Positions 22,948 to 33,071 of a stretch of DNA of 64,000 bases are shown here, in pieces. Both the position numbers and the translations under genes were made by a program. The DNA comes from Umbelopsis ramanniana AG. Taxonomy: Eukaryota > Mucoromycota > Umbelopsidomycetes > Umbelopsidales > Umbelopsidaceae. The notes beneath the pieces were generated by a model that ran no database searches, was not told the origin of the DNA, and was given only the letters and a program-made list of their open reading frames with translations. The stretch lies in contig NW_026252119.1 of the NCBI RefSeq assembly GCF_025399195.1, positions 185,883 to 249,882 on the forward strand, given 5' to 3'. Within the stretch, counting starts at the first letter, position 1, and every line of letters starts with the position of its first letter.

Positions 22948-24174
22948 ATGTCGTCTGCCCCGGCGGATTATCAGCAATCACCCACGACATTCTCGGCTCA
23001 AAGACCTGGTCCTATGCCTCCTCCGTCAGAAAAACCCGCTTCCAATAGAGATTCATATACAGGTATAGATCAAGTCATAGCGCCAGCCGTTCCTGTCCAT
23101 CATCGTTCTACCAGCCCAACACCCGGTACTGACATTTCATCAGGTGCCTCAAGCGAGCGACCTAAACCAAAGGTGACATTCGATGAACTTAAGGAGAAGT
23201 ATAGGAAAGTCAAGCGTGAAAAGCGTGACTTAGAACACAAGACTGAGCAATTGACGGGTCAAGCCCATCGTAATGCAGCTTCTATTGAACTACTCAAAGA
23301 GCAATTCAGTGAATCCGAACGCATGCGAGAGGAACGAGATGCTGATTACGAGCGACTTCAACAACGACTAGAGCAAGTTCAAATACGTTTGGAATCCCGA
23401 GAGCAGGAATATGACCGCTTGCAAGCCAACTTCATCTCTCATATGCGTGCTATTCGCGCTACCGATGATGATTTATCCACCATCCGAACAAAATTGGCCA
23501 ACTTGCATGGCTCTGTGGCGCAATTCTCTATGGGACTCAAAAAACACATTGTCGATCGAAAGCAGGCTGGCAAGGCATTTGCTCGCGTGTACCCTCACTT
23601 GGATACCTGGGTCACCGCTAAGGATCTGGAAGCTCCCGTCATCATGCAGTTGACTGAAAAGCTGGTCAACGATGCTCTGATCCGAGTGTATGTGGCTCCT
23701 GGTATCTACCCGGGCATGCATATTAACAGCGCTTACAATGAATTGAGTCAATGGATGCAAAGCCGAGGCGCTGACGATGGTGTTCTACGCTTAAAGCAAC
23801 AGCTCTGCTACTTGATTGCACGCGATCGAACCCCAGAGACAAGAGCTGAGATTGCGTCGGCCCAGAAGCTCGTCTCGGACCAACTCTTTACCTCGCTTCT
23901 CGATATCTACCCATCCATGGAGAATGTCATGCGAAGTAAAATCGACAAATTTATCGAAAAGGCTTTCGACTTGAGTCTTTGTATCCGTGGTCAGGAAGTT
24001 GACGTGAAAGTGTTACCCATAAAGGAAGGAGATACCTTCGATACCCGCACCATGGCGCCTGACTACAAAGGAGTCGCAGAAGGCCAAGTTAAACTTGTTG
24101 TATGCCCGCCCTTTGAAGCCATTGAAGGAGATCATGGTTTCTTACTGCCAGCCAAGGTCATATGTTTACCTTAG
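22948..24174 (+). CDS. Coiled-coil protein of unknown function
   Basis: Single-exon gene of 408 aa starting 155 bp after the thiolase stop. Residues 1-70 are disordered and Pro/Ser-rich. About 75-165 is a strong coiled coil (KVKREKRDLEHKTEQL, ERLQQRLEQVQIRLE). The remainder, about 180-408, is a folded, mainly helical domain of unknown type (GLKKHIVDRKQAGKAF, NDALIRVYVAPGIYPG, TRAEIASAQKLV) ending with hydrophobic strands (VKLVVCPPF, GFLLPAKVICLP). I do not recognise the family. The coding quality and length make it a real gene. The layout would suit a structural or adaptor protein, but no role can be assigned. Confidence 0.85.
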   Translation: MSSAPADYQQSPTTFSAQRPGPMPPPSEKPASNRDSYTGIDQVIAPAVPVHHRSTSPTPGTDISSGASSERPKPKVTFDELKEKYRKVKREKRDLEHKTEQLTGQAHRNAASIELLKEQFSESERMREERDADYERLQQRLEQVQIRLESREQEYDRLQANFISHMRAIRATDDDLSTIRTKLANLHGSVAQFSMGLKKHIVDRKQAGKAFARVYPHLDTWVTAKDLEAPVIMQLTEKLVNDALIRVYVAPGIYPGMHINSAYNELSQWMQSRGADDGVLRLKQQLCYLIARDRTPETRAEIASAQKLVSDQLFTSLLDIYPSMENVMRSKIDKFIEKAFDLSLCIRGQEVDVKVLPIKEGDTFDTRTMAPDYKGVAEGQVKLVVCPPFEAIEGDHGFLLPAKVICLP

Positions 24175-24713
24175 GTCTTTATCCCTTTCCTATTCCCTGT
24201 TCTTTACAATACGTCGTAATGATACGTAATTTTCACTCGACCGTGTGTACAACCTATTCCCATATGCTTTTTCTCTCCTTGTAATTCCTTTTTACGAAAA
24301 CCTCACGTCTGTATTTGAATATCAGGCAGGCATGCTCACTCTTATTCTATTTTCCCTTTTCCTTGGATATTCGCCATATCTTCCTATTCTCTTAACCTTC
24401 CGGTGCCATTTTGAAATAGAGTATCGCATACATACGTCTGTCATTTGTGAGCCTCATTTTACGACCATAACCATGATGATATGCGTTTACAATCTGATAC
24501 AAATAACCATGCATCGGTGATATAGGGTTGATGAATGCTTCTCGTCTACTGCATGCATGTCTTTCAATTGGGAAAAGCCAAAATGGTTCAAATATAGGAA
24601 AATTTAATCAGTCACCGCCATGCAAGGGGTAACATTTCTGAAGACTTCTTTGAGAATGAAAATTATATACAAAGCAACAAGTGCTTGCTTGCCAGGTTGC
24701 GAATCAGTTACAA
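24175..24713. other. Intergenic, convergent 3' regions
   Basis: A+T- and pyrimidine-rich DNA between two convergent genes. No gene recognised. Confidence 0.45.
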
Positions 24714-25952
24714 TTAGGAGATGTTATATATGGGAGGAAGACTTGGAACTGGCGGTATATTATGGTCCTTTTCAGCTCGACTGCGAGCTCTCTTCTCAGA
24801 CGCTGTGATACGAGAAGGGTTTCTTGATCTTCCACGACGTTCTGAACTTGGGCTATCGTCACTGGAACGCCGTTGTTTTCTTTGTTGTATTATCTGTTGA
24901 ATGGGGATATTGTCGTCTTCCTGTTCATCGGAAGACTCACTGCTGGCCTGGTCTTTGAACATGCGCTCGCGTACCTTTTCCTTGTATTTGTCAGCTGCTG
25001 TCATAAATTCACCTCGTATGGGACTAAGAATAGCAATGGGAATATGGTCTTCATCATCTTCTTCCTCGTCATCGTCCAAAAGGGATGAATGAATGATCGA
25101 CCGATCAAGATTGACGTGAAGACCCGTGCCCATAGATAATCGGCGGTTCTGTAACCAGGGCGGAGCAATATTGGTGGCAGCCAATGGTATGTTATCTTCT
25201 TCGTCTGACGAAGATTGAGAGGACATGGTGCAGGCTCTCATGCGACGAGAATGAAGCGGAGATGTAGGGACAGGAGATACAGGAGTGGGTGGACATGTGT
25301 CTTTTGAACCATAAGAACGGCTTCTCGACGGTGCCTGCGATTTCGATCGTCCAAGGGGCTCGGAATGTTGTATGGTAAAGTCATTCCTTTCTTGTTCATG
25401 GCTATACTTGGGACGTCGATCCATGTCACTCGCATATTTTGGGCTCCGAGGCGATGATAAATTTGAACTATTTATGCTAGCTTTTGATAATTTGGTCGCT
25501 AATTGATGTTCTGGCGGAATGGACGGAACGGGGGGTAAATTATGTGTGTCGATAAAGGATTGTTCTCCAACGGAATAGGAGCGAGATCGAGAGGAAGAAC
25601 GTGTTCGAACCGTATCTGTGGTGCGAGTATCTCGACTCAAGGACCGCGACCTGGATGGGGCAGCTGTAGTATAAGCAGGCTCAGGTTTGGCCGTGGTAGG
25701 AGAAAATAAAGTTTCGGATTCAATATCTTGACCGTTCCTTGATCGACTTTTACTACGAATAAGGGAGTTGACAAGGGTTGCAGTGTTGGGAGTATAAGGT
25801 TCGAAGCCCCCCATGTCAAGTGAAGAATGTGGTAGATTCTGCACCCCAGAACCTAATGACGGTCCTTCATTGAACGAATCATTCTTTGTCTTTCGAAACA
25901 AGTCAACCAGTGGTAGTGGTTTAGACTTTCTTGGCTTGACAGCTGTCACCAT
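24714..25952 (-). CDS. Arg/Ser-rich disordered protein of unknown function
   Basis: Open frame of 412 aa from the ATG at 25950-25952; an upstream TTG adds 16 residues but is not a likely start. The protein starts basic (MVTAVKPRKSKPLPLVDLFRK) and is then almost wholly low complexity. It contains many RSxSRS motifs (SRSRSLSR, SSSRSRSYS, SKSQAPSRSRSYG), repeated NLPPVPSIPP and NIPPVPSLPP patches that could be SH3 or WW ligands, and repeated acidic DD/EE-NIP(L/I) elements (EEDNIPLAA, DEDHIPIAI, EDDNIPIQQ, KDHNIPPVP). The repeated N/H-I-P motif spaced along the chain is distinctive. No catalytic domain is seen. A scaffold role is possible but unproven. Confidence 0.7.
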   Translation of the reverse strand: MVTAVKPRKSKPLPLVDLFRKTKNDSFNEGPSLGSGVQNLPHSSLDMGGFEPYTPNTATLVNSLIRSKSRSRNGQDIESETLFSPTTAKPEPAYTTAAPSRSRSLSRDTRTTDTVRTRSSSRSRSYSVGEQSFIDTHNLPPVPSIPPEHQLATKLSKASINSSNLSSPRSPKYASDMDRRPKYSHEQERNDFTIQHSEPLGRSKSQAPSRSRSYGSKDTCPPTPVSPVPTSPLHSRRMRACTMSSQSSSDEEDNIPLAATNIAPPWLQNRRLSMGTGLHVNLDRSIIHSSLLDDDEEEDDEDHIPIAILSPIRGEFMTAADKYKEKVRERMFKDQASSESSDEQEDDNIPIQQIIQQRKQRRSSDDSPSSERRGRSRNPSRITASEKRARSRAEKDHNIPPVPSLPPIYNIS

Positions 25953-27246
25953 GAGGGCGCTATAATATTTTTCTAGTTCAAGAAAGAACTGGGGACTCAA
26001 TCAAAGGAAAGTACTAATTGAAGAGAAAACCCGACTCCAGTCTCGAACGTTTTTAAATAGTCCGCAGTTTGGTGCGGGGCCCTTCAAAAAATCAAATACC
26101 TCAGCCTTCAAAGTGAATTTATCTCACTTTGATATGATCCGTCTTAAAACCGTTCAGGGCTTCCCTTCTACATCTTTCAACCCACTCCATCATCCCTTCC
26201 ATTTGACACCATCGCATCGTTAGTGCTCATAGCTTTCTTTGTGCCACTCAACGATTGTACACAGGGCCAGTGCTTGAGCTTTTCCGTAACACAATGAACA
26301 GCCACACCATTTACTCTTCGACCATAACAAATAAGCCGCAGGCGTTGATACTTCCTGTTCAGGTTAAAGGCAGCCGATGGATGACACAGTACAATCCTAA
26401 GACAATCTGAATAGGTCTCGCTCACATTTGGCGCCAACACCTTCTGTTTGTACCATCATTTCCAAGAAAGCAAATCTTTCTATTCTGGAAGGCCGTGTGT
26501 TTCCAAACGCATCACTAAAATGGCGACTTGACACACTTTCGTATCCCTAATCTCGCAATGAAAGTGCCAAGGACAATGAGTGATAGTTGAACATGATGAG
26601 TGACTCATTTGTCTCATCGCCAACCACCAATAAACAATGTGATACCAGGCGGATGTGAGGTGAGCCGATCCTCTATGCAATGGTAATCTATTGGTATACT
26701 CTATGGCTGTTACAAATCTACCATACATGCAGATTTTCCTATGCCGTACATTGACGCAAGATACTATTCAGTTTCTCTCCTCTATTCAACAAATATAGAT
26801 TAGTCTTAACTCTCTGAAACTGAATATCACACATGACATGCATTAGCAACCAGCAGATGAAGCGTATTCGATCTTCCACGGGTAAGCCAAATAAATACAG
26901 CCACATGGTGGAGATCAACAGCAGCCCTGCGATAAATGTACCATAGCGTTCATTTAGCAAAAGGATCAACCAAAATTTTTACCAACTCGTTAGAGTATCA
27001 ACGACTGTCGTTAGAAACTAAAAAAGAAAAAAGTATCACGTTGGCGATATGGTTAGTACTATCGTACAGATTCATGGATGTATAGAAATCCGGGGCTTTA
27101 TATTATCCTTTTTGTTAGATACGGTATGAGATTCAGCTGTACAGACAAACGATGAGCCCATGCAATGTTTCCATACTTGAGACCACGCTGTGCTCCTCAT
27201 TTGCATGCTTTCGCTTTTTTATTGGTTATGAAAAAATACCTCCTTC
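25953..27246. other. Intergenic, gene-poor DNA with short open frames
   Basis: No gene I can defend. A minus-strand frame at about 26739-26940 codes for hydrophobic sequence (MWLYLFGLPVEDRIRFICW) and lies behind acceptor-like TTTATCGCAG. A TACTAAC...T-run...TTTTTAG acceptor stands at about 27020-27055. These may be exons of an unrecognised minus-strand gene downstream of the small candidate at 27247-27482, but I could not join them into one frame. Confidence 0.3.
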
Positions 27247-27482
27247 TTAGCCATACTCAGATGTACCACCCGCTGAGCCTTCATCTTGCTCATATAATAT
27301 ATCATGGCAAATTTTGACAGTCGCCAGACTAAGATTCAACAAGATGTCATCTTAAAGCGGTGTGTGGATTGCCATATATTATTTATAGAGTGAGGTGCTA
27401 GTGCCATTAGCCGCTCCGGGGTTATTCTAACCACACCGTTTCCCCATTGCTGAGCTGGATGAGGAGTCGGGGCAAACGACAT
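27247..27482 (-). CDS. Possible small two-exon gene (49 aa), unknown
   Basis: Two exons (27482-27437 and 27350-27247) separated by an 86-base GT-AG intron join in frame. The 49-residue product begins MSFAPTPHPAQQWGN, continues with a helical amphipathic stretch (DDILLNLSLATVKICHDIL) and ends in an acidic Gly/Ser tail. The start lies 80 bp from a poly-A/T stretch. I do not recognise the family. The chance that so short a product is spurious is considerable. It could also be the first two exons of a longer gene, using GTATGG at 27257-27252 as a further donor. Confidence 0.3.
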
Positions 27483-29232
27483 CTTGGCAATAGAGGAGAC
27501 AGAAAAAAAAAATTTTTTTTTTTTAATTGGCTTGTCAGTCAACGTTGAAAGTGAATTAAATGACAAGTTGTAAAACTAAAAAAGTCTGCTGCATTCAGAT
27601 GAACTTCTTGGCTTTTCCAAATGATGCGGCTATGATAAGCCTTTTTCAAGCCCACCTCACGCGTCCCGGCATCTTCTTTATAGTATCAAATAAAACGCTT
27701 CATCATTTTATCCTTTGGAATCTGAGTTTGCTGTTCGCTTCAATCCGACAAAAATACTCTACAGTTGCCGTTTTATCTTTCAAATCCGTAGATGCCCATA
27801 CATCTTGATCGTTTGTATAATTTTTATTTTCACTTTTTCAAATGTAGAAGTTCTTTAGCCAAGCTTTGAATCCTACTGTGTATGTTATCTGTTCTTTGTT
27901 TTTATGAAAAGCAGTAGCCCCAGCCCACAGGAGCAAACCTGTTTGCCTGACTGAGGAAAGACGTTCTCTGTACGTCACAAAATGGCGACTCGGACTTTGC
28001 CCCATGAGTTACTGAAACAAGACCAGAGCATCAACCTGGAGTTCCAAACGAAAAATTCTGGTTCAGAATACAGCCAACGCTAAGGATTCGGCCGAAAAAT
28101 TTGATATAGGGGCGGCGGATGACAAATGGTAGAATAAAAACCACTTTAATTTTAGGAGGGGGCTGGCTGATCTGGCCATGGCAACGGAATCTACTGTGCC
28201 TTCATGTGGGTCGTACTTGCTTACAGGAGAGTCCACATAGATAAAAGAGATACACGCAAAGGTCCAGAATTTACATATCGATTAAGTCAGCCATTGAGAG
28301 AGATAGAGGCTTATCCGCGGGCTGCTGCCGTAACTCAGTTGGTAGATTATGGGGGTGGACTTTCGCGTTATCAACCCATTTTACCGTACCTGGATCATTT
28401 ACCAAGCCATGTGGCTGGTCTTTAAGTTGTCAGTTGTCCGCACGCTTGCGTGTGGTCTTTTTTTTTTTTTTTCAGTGAGCGAATGACGTTGGGTGATAAG
28501 CGGATAGCGTTATTAGAACGTGTGTTCCAATTACATGCGTTCTGGTGTGGGGAGGTGGGCGGAGCGGAGCATTGTCGCACGTGTAAGTAGGGCTTTCGGG
28601 TGAAATGCCCTAACTGCCTTATTCAGATTATCCAAGTTACCGCTATTTTACCGTTTTTTCCCGAGGATTTTTAAGGTCAGGTCCCAGATGAAACCACATC
28701 TGGGTAGCTACGGAAACGGCTGCAAAGGAGGTGAGCCAGTACCAAGAGTTTTTTTTATACATGCATACAGTAGTTTTAGATTGCCTTTGTGCCAAATGAT
28801 ATGGATACCCGACCTCCTTGGTTTCTTTAGTAATATATTGGCTTTCTTGTCCTATCGCATCTGATCCTGAAATATCCAGTGCGGGCCTTACAGTTACCTT
28901 TTCCGTAATCTCCCCACACGTTTCTTGCATTTTGTATAGCAAGAAAATTCAGTATTGTGTCTTTGATAGCGAGCAGGGAGGGAATGACATAACGTGTGCA
29001 TATCATGCAGATGCATAATTTATTTTCTTGCAAGGGTGTGCTCCAATTATAGCGATTTAATTAGAGTAAGAGATATAAAAAAAAAATATTTTCAACGACA
29101 CTATGATGAATTGCCCTCCGCCCGCCCATATCGATGTTGTGCGTGTGGCCTTAGACCTATAAATTGAATCTGAGCCAACAAGTTATCACAAAATCCCTTT
29201 CTTCTTTCTCTTTCCCTCACTTTTACATTCTA
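27483..29232. other. Intergenic region with a candidate unassigned exon series
   Basis: Upstream DNA of the zinc-finger gene. Between 28204 and about 28690 there are coding-like plus-strand pieces with plausible splice signals (see findings), and a 16-base T-run at 28458-28472. The rest shows no gene. No tRNA or other RNA gene recognised. Confidence 0.35.
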
Positions 29233-30102
29233 ATGATTGAAAAGCAACGCTCTTACCAATGCCCAATATGCCAAAAGGCTTTCTTTCGACTAGAGCATCA
29301 AACTCGTCACATTCGTACACACACCGGTGAAAAACCTCATCAGTGTATGCATCCAGGTTGCGAAAAGCGCTTTTCACGGTCGGATGAATTGACCCGCCAT
29401 GTGCGCATACATGCTGAACCGGTTCGAAAACGACAAAATAGAACAAGCAATATGGTCAAGCGACACACATCACCCGGTGGAGGCAACATCTTTAAGCACA
29501 TCAATATATTGGCCACGCCTCATTCATTTGATCATCATCAGCAACAGCAACAGCAACAATGCTCCGTTATCAGGTTCAACGATGATGTCACGTTAGGGGA
29601 TCATGTTCCTTCTTCCTCCTGGAAGCTGCAGCCATGTCCGGTGGAAGGATGTTTCAAGTCGTTTTGGCGATTGGGTCAGTTGGCTCGTCATGTTCGAACT
29701 CATCAACAACCGGTATCGGTCATGTCCAATGAGAACATTCTTCCATCACCGGCCATCACGCCTTCCAGTAGTCCGGTCATGCCCGCTGCCAAATGGTCTC
29801 CTTCACAGCATAATAGTGACATGGAAAGCGATTCCATTGCTACTCCTGAGAATTCGCCTTTACTGCGGCCTTATCAAAAGCTGCCTGCTATGGAATGCCA
29901 AGTTGCTGAACCAGTGTATTCTCGTGGATCACCGGCGTCCAGTCCCCGGCTTTTAGCTCACATCATGAATGAACGAGAACCGGCCGCTCGTAAATTACCC
30001 ACTCCTGCCATGCTTCTAGAAAAGCCAAGTCTCCATCCTGAAACATTGCCAAATTATCGAGTTGCATTACCCTCAATCAAGTCGCTCTTGAATGGATTGT
30101 GA
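29233..30102 (+). CDS. CreA/Mig1-type C2H2 zinc-finger transcription factor with a third finger
   Basis: Single-exon gene of 289 aa. The first two fingers (about 8-60) read [23 protein letters not shown] and [18 protein letters not shown] joined by TGEKP. This pair is diagnostic of the CreA/Mig1 glucose repressor family, which binds SYGGRG boxes in promoters of genes for alternative carbon sources. A third C2H2 finger follows at about 135-157 ([23 protein letters not shown]), which canonical CreA/Mig1 lacks. Between them lies a His/Gln repeat (CAG/CAA codons at about 29535-29560). The tail is Pro/Ser-rich ([20 protein letters not shown]) and ends [11 protein letters not shown]. The ATG at 29233 is the first in frame after a pyrimidine-rich leader. 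CreA family is secure; the third finger makes it unusual. Confidence 0.85.
   Translation: MIEKQRSYQCPICQKAFFRLEHQTRHIRTHTGEKPHQCMHPGCEKRFSRSDELTRHVRIHAEPVRKRQNRTSNMVKRHTSPGGGNIFKHINILATPHSFDHHQQQQQQQCSVIRFNDDVTLGDHVPSSSWKLQPCPVEGCFKSFWRLGQLARHVRTHQQPVSVMSNENILPSPAITPSSSPVMPAAKWSPSQHNSDMESDSIATPENSPLLRPYQKLPAMECQVAEPVYSRGSPASSPRLLAHIMNEREPAARKLPTPAMLLEKPSLHPETLPNYRVALPSIKSLLNGL
29535..29560 (+). repeat. CAG/CAA microsatellite coding for polyGln
   Basis: CAG and CAA codons alternate inside the zinc-finger gene and give a short His-Gln run between the second and third finger. Such runs vary in length between strains. Confidence 0.7.
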
Positions 30103-30142
30103 ACTCAGTTGCATTATTCAGTGAACTCAGTTGCATTATCCA
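30099..30142. repeat. 22-bp tandem duplication across the zinc-finger gene stop codon
   Basis: GTGAACTCAGTTGCATTATT followed by CA occurs at 30099-30120 and again at 30121-30142 with one mismatch. The first copy contains the TGA stop of the gene, so the duplication lies at its very end and in its 3' untranslated region. Confidence 0.9.
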
Positions 30143-30326
30143 ATGTAAATAAGCTTTCCCACAGATCCTTTTGGAAACTTTACCCACTAGACAATCTGCA
30201 TTTTTCATAATAATTTTCCCCCTCTTTATGCTTGAATACCAAGATTAGCAAGTTTAATCATGTACATAATTTTTATTCCTGCAATGCTTTTCACCGTTGA
30301 TTTGCGAACAAAATACATTTTATTTT
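30143..30326. other. 3' flank of the zinc-finger gene
   Basis: A+T-rich sequence with nothing else recognised. Confidence 0.4.
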
Positions 30327-30749
30327 TTACGTTCTATGACGAAAAAGTGAGAATAATATTCCCCGTATGATGAAGTAGCTGTCATTTGCGTTCATATTAA
30401 GGTTTGTTAGGTGTCCGACTGCTTCCGTAAGTAAGAACGAAGACCCATGTGTCTTCAACTTGTATGGTTTCCTAAGGTTTACAGTTTCCTTTTCATCTTC
30501 CCCGATTTTCCTTTCCCGGAATAACTTCCTTTCCTGTGGATGTACGTTCGGTCGATGAAAACCTCTTTTCTGTTGTGGAGTTGGACAAGCCACAAGGCGA
30601 ACTACTGGTTCTGAATGCTGATGATGGCCTGTTATTGGAACTTGAAAGTAGCCACTAAGCAAGTCGTATCGTCTCCACCTGACCATCATGCCACTCCTCG
30701 TTTGTTTGCAAACCATTCCTTTCAAAAATTTTCGTTCTGGGGACCTCAT
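30327..30749 (-). CDS. Possible orphan gene (140 aa)
   Basis: An ATG-to-stop frame of 140 codons in otherwise gene-free DNA. It begins MRSPERKFLKGMVCKQTRSGMM, is strongly basic (RRYDLLSGYFQV, PQERKLFRERKIGEDEKE) and has a hydrophobic end (DSYFIIRGILFSLFRHRT). I recognise no family. The length is more than expected by chance in intergenic DNA but not decisive. GTAAACCTTAGGAAACC, near 30475, could be a donor that cuts the frame short. It may be a real small gene, a remnant or noise. Confidence 0.3.
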   Translation of the reverse strand: MRSPERKFLKGMVCKQTRSGMMVRWRRYDLLSGYFQVPITGHHQHSEPVVRLVACPTPQQKRGFHRPNVHPQERKLFRERKIGEDEKETVNLRKPYKLKTHGSSFLLTEAVGHLTNLNMNANDSYFIIRGILFSLFRHRT

Positions 30750-31870
30750 TCAAGGACCTGTTCACCTAACAAAACCCTGAAGGTGTCACCTTTGTACTCC
30801 CTCCACAAGCTGGATATGGTCATTGGTCCATACGTGGTGAGGGGAGTCTGGGAAACGGCACGCGGGGACTACCACACTCCCAGCTGATTGTCAGTGTGTG
30901 TGAACCAACATGGTCGTGTGAGTAAACCAGTCGTGGACCAATTTGCCCCAACTTACCGTCGGGTCCCAGTAAGAACTACCCCACAGGTTGCCTTATCATA
31001 TGTCGACCGTAATACGTGGCTTCTCACACATGTTTTTTCTATTTTCATGGCATGGTGACTCAAGAGGGACCCACCATCCCATAGCCAACACCGAAACTTC
31101 TTTCTATGACACAAAGCCATGGAAGGTCGACGAAGTAAGAAAAGGACCAAGGTTTAGTTAGCACTAAACATTGCTTACCAAAGCTTATTCCACGGGGATT
31201 AGCAAATCATTCAGTGTGGAGAAGGTTCAATTCCGAGGGGGCCAAAAAAAAATCATAAATGGTAGAGTGGTGGTAACACGTTGTTTGATATCTTTCAAAC
31301 TGCCCGCCCACGTAAGACGAGCCATTAAAATTCCGAAATGAACAAGATTTCCCGTTTTCTCCGAGTCACCTATGAGAGTACACCATTGTCCTTTCCAGCT
31401 TGGAATTTGAGTTTGTAAGCGGGAGGAAGTTGAAAATTCAAACAACCTAGAAAGAGGGGTAAAGTATGTTGCATGAGGTGTGAGAGAGCCGAGTTAAAAC
31501 TCTGAGTGGTTTGAACCCGCTTGCGTACGTACTTTTTTCAACTCCCACTTCACCCACTCGACATAACTTTAGAATGCACGTGCGAAAGAGCAAGACTCGC
31601 TTTTTTCTGTAGAGATGTGATACTAGTCAACCTGATCCGTTCAACAAGATGCTGTATAGACCATTTCTTCTAACCATAAGCTACTAATAGTGGTCACGAG
31701 CAGAACTCGTATTATGTACCTTTGCGTTTTTGGTGCAGGCAGGCAGGCCTTGCTTGACACTTTGAAGCTATTCATTGGCCATTTTTGGCCTGTCGGAGTT
31801 TGGTTCATGCAAAGGCAAAGCTCAGAGAGCCTGACTGCGAGTCCTTTGTTCATCGGAAAGCCGTTGGAAC
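30750..31870. other. Intergenic upstream of ALG5
   Basis: About 1.1 kb without a gene I can support. Short frames on both strands have no coding character. No clear repeat, LTR or RNA gene was recognised. Confidence 0.4.
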
Positions 31871-33071
31871 ATGTACTTACTCTATGCATTGTTCACGGCT
31901 TTTGTAGTGGCGGCTGTCACTGTAAGTACTTGCACGCGCTATGGTTTGCGAGGGCCATCATCTATTCAAAACCGTCCACTGTAATCTGACCCTCTTCTTC
32001 CTAGGGGTTGGGACTCCTCCTGTATTGTTCTCCAAAACCTCGAAAACCAACAGAGCAAGAAGGATATTATGTTGATAAAACAAAACAGAAGCATAAACTT
32101 CCAAGCATCTTGGACGATGCATCCGTGAGATTGAGCTGCATTGTTCCGGCTTTTGACGAAACAAAGCGCCTTCCGGTAATGTTGGAAGAGACGGTTGGTC
32201 ATCTGGAGTCACGACAGAAAAGCGACCCCAAGTTCACCTATGAAATCATCATTGTTGATGACGGTAGTCGGGATAATACCGTTGAACTTGCCCTGGACTT
32301 GGCAAAGAAGTATAACAAGGTGGATCTACGTGTTCTCGCTCTGGAGAAAAATAGAGGTAAAGGTGGAGCGGTCACTCAGGTATGTTTACAAGACGCTTTG
32401 GATACAGATCATAGCGTCGCGTGAAAAATAACTTTTTACGCTTGTTAAGGGTATGTTGGCTGCTCGTGGTCAAATATGTTTGATGGTTGATGCCGATGGA
32501 GCCACCAAATTCTCTGATCTGGATGCGCTGGAAGCTAAATTGATGAAGAGCGAGGAAAATGGCTATGGTATAGCCGTTGGCTCTCGAGCACATCTTGTTT
32601 CCACCGATGCTGTTGTGCAGGTTGGTACTATTTTCTATTTGTAATCATATGGATGGCCAAAACGGATCACACGATTTTACTCCAGAATGTTTAATCGATC
32701 ATCATTTGCAGCGTTCTTTCATACGAAACTTTCTTATGCGCGGCTTCCATCAACTTGTCTACATTTTGGGTATTAGAGGCATTGAAGATACACAATGTGG
32801 TTTCAAACTTTTCACTCGAAAAGCTGCTCAGCTTATCTTCCCGAACATGCATGTTGAAAGATGGATCTTCGATATTGAGTGCCTGGTCATTGCTCAGGCT
32901 CATCGTATACCCATAGTCGAAGTGCCAGTCACTTGGCACGAAATAGATGGCAGTAAAGTTAATTTGATGCGGGACTCTATTCAAATGGCTTTGGATCTTC
33001 TCACGATTCGACTCAATTTTTTGCTGGGATTCTGGAAAGTCGATAGCATTAAAAAACAGAAAAGTCAATAA
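31871..33071 (+). CDS. ALG5: Dolichyl-phosphate beta-glucosyltransferase
   Basis: Four exons (31871-31921, 32005-32379, 32450-32620, 32712-33071) give 318 aa. The first exon (17 codons) with the start of the second forms the N-terminal membrane anchor ([20 protein letters not shown]). A GT-A glycosyltransferase family 2 domain follows: [38 protein letters not shown], and [11 protein letters not shown] with the DxD-type metal site. [20 protein letters not shown] and [10 protein letters not shown] are close to yeast and animal ALG5. The enzyme transfers glucose from UDP-glucose to dolichyl phosphate on the cytosolic face of the ER, giving the donor for the last steps of N-glycan precursor assembly. 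All splice phases agree and the length matches the family. Confidence 0.95.

Noticed and set aside
31490-31530. tRNA B-box-like sequence GGTTTGAACCC on the plus strand
   Set aside because: No acceptor stem, no A box and no complementary T-arm stem could be found.
31690-31989. 99-codon plus-strand frame around the first ALG5 exon
   Set aside because: The frame lacks homology to ALG5. Another frame with ATG at 31871 gives the membrane anchor and splices in phase.
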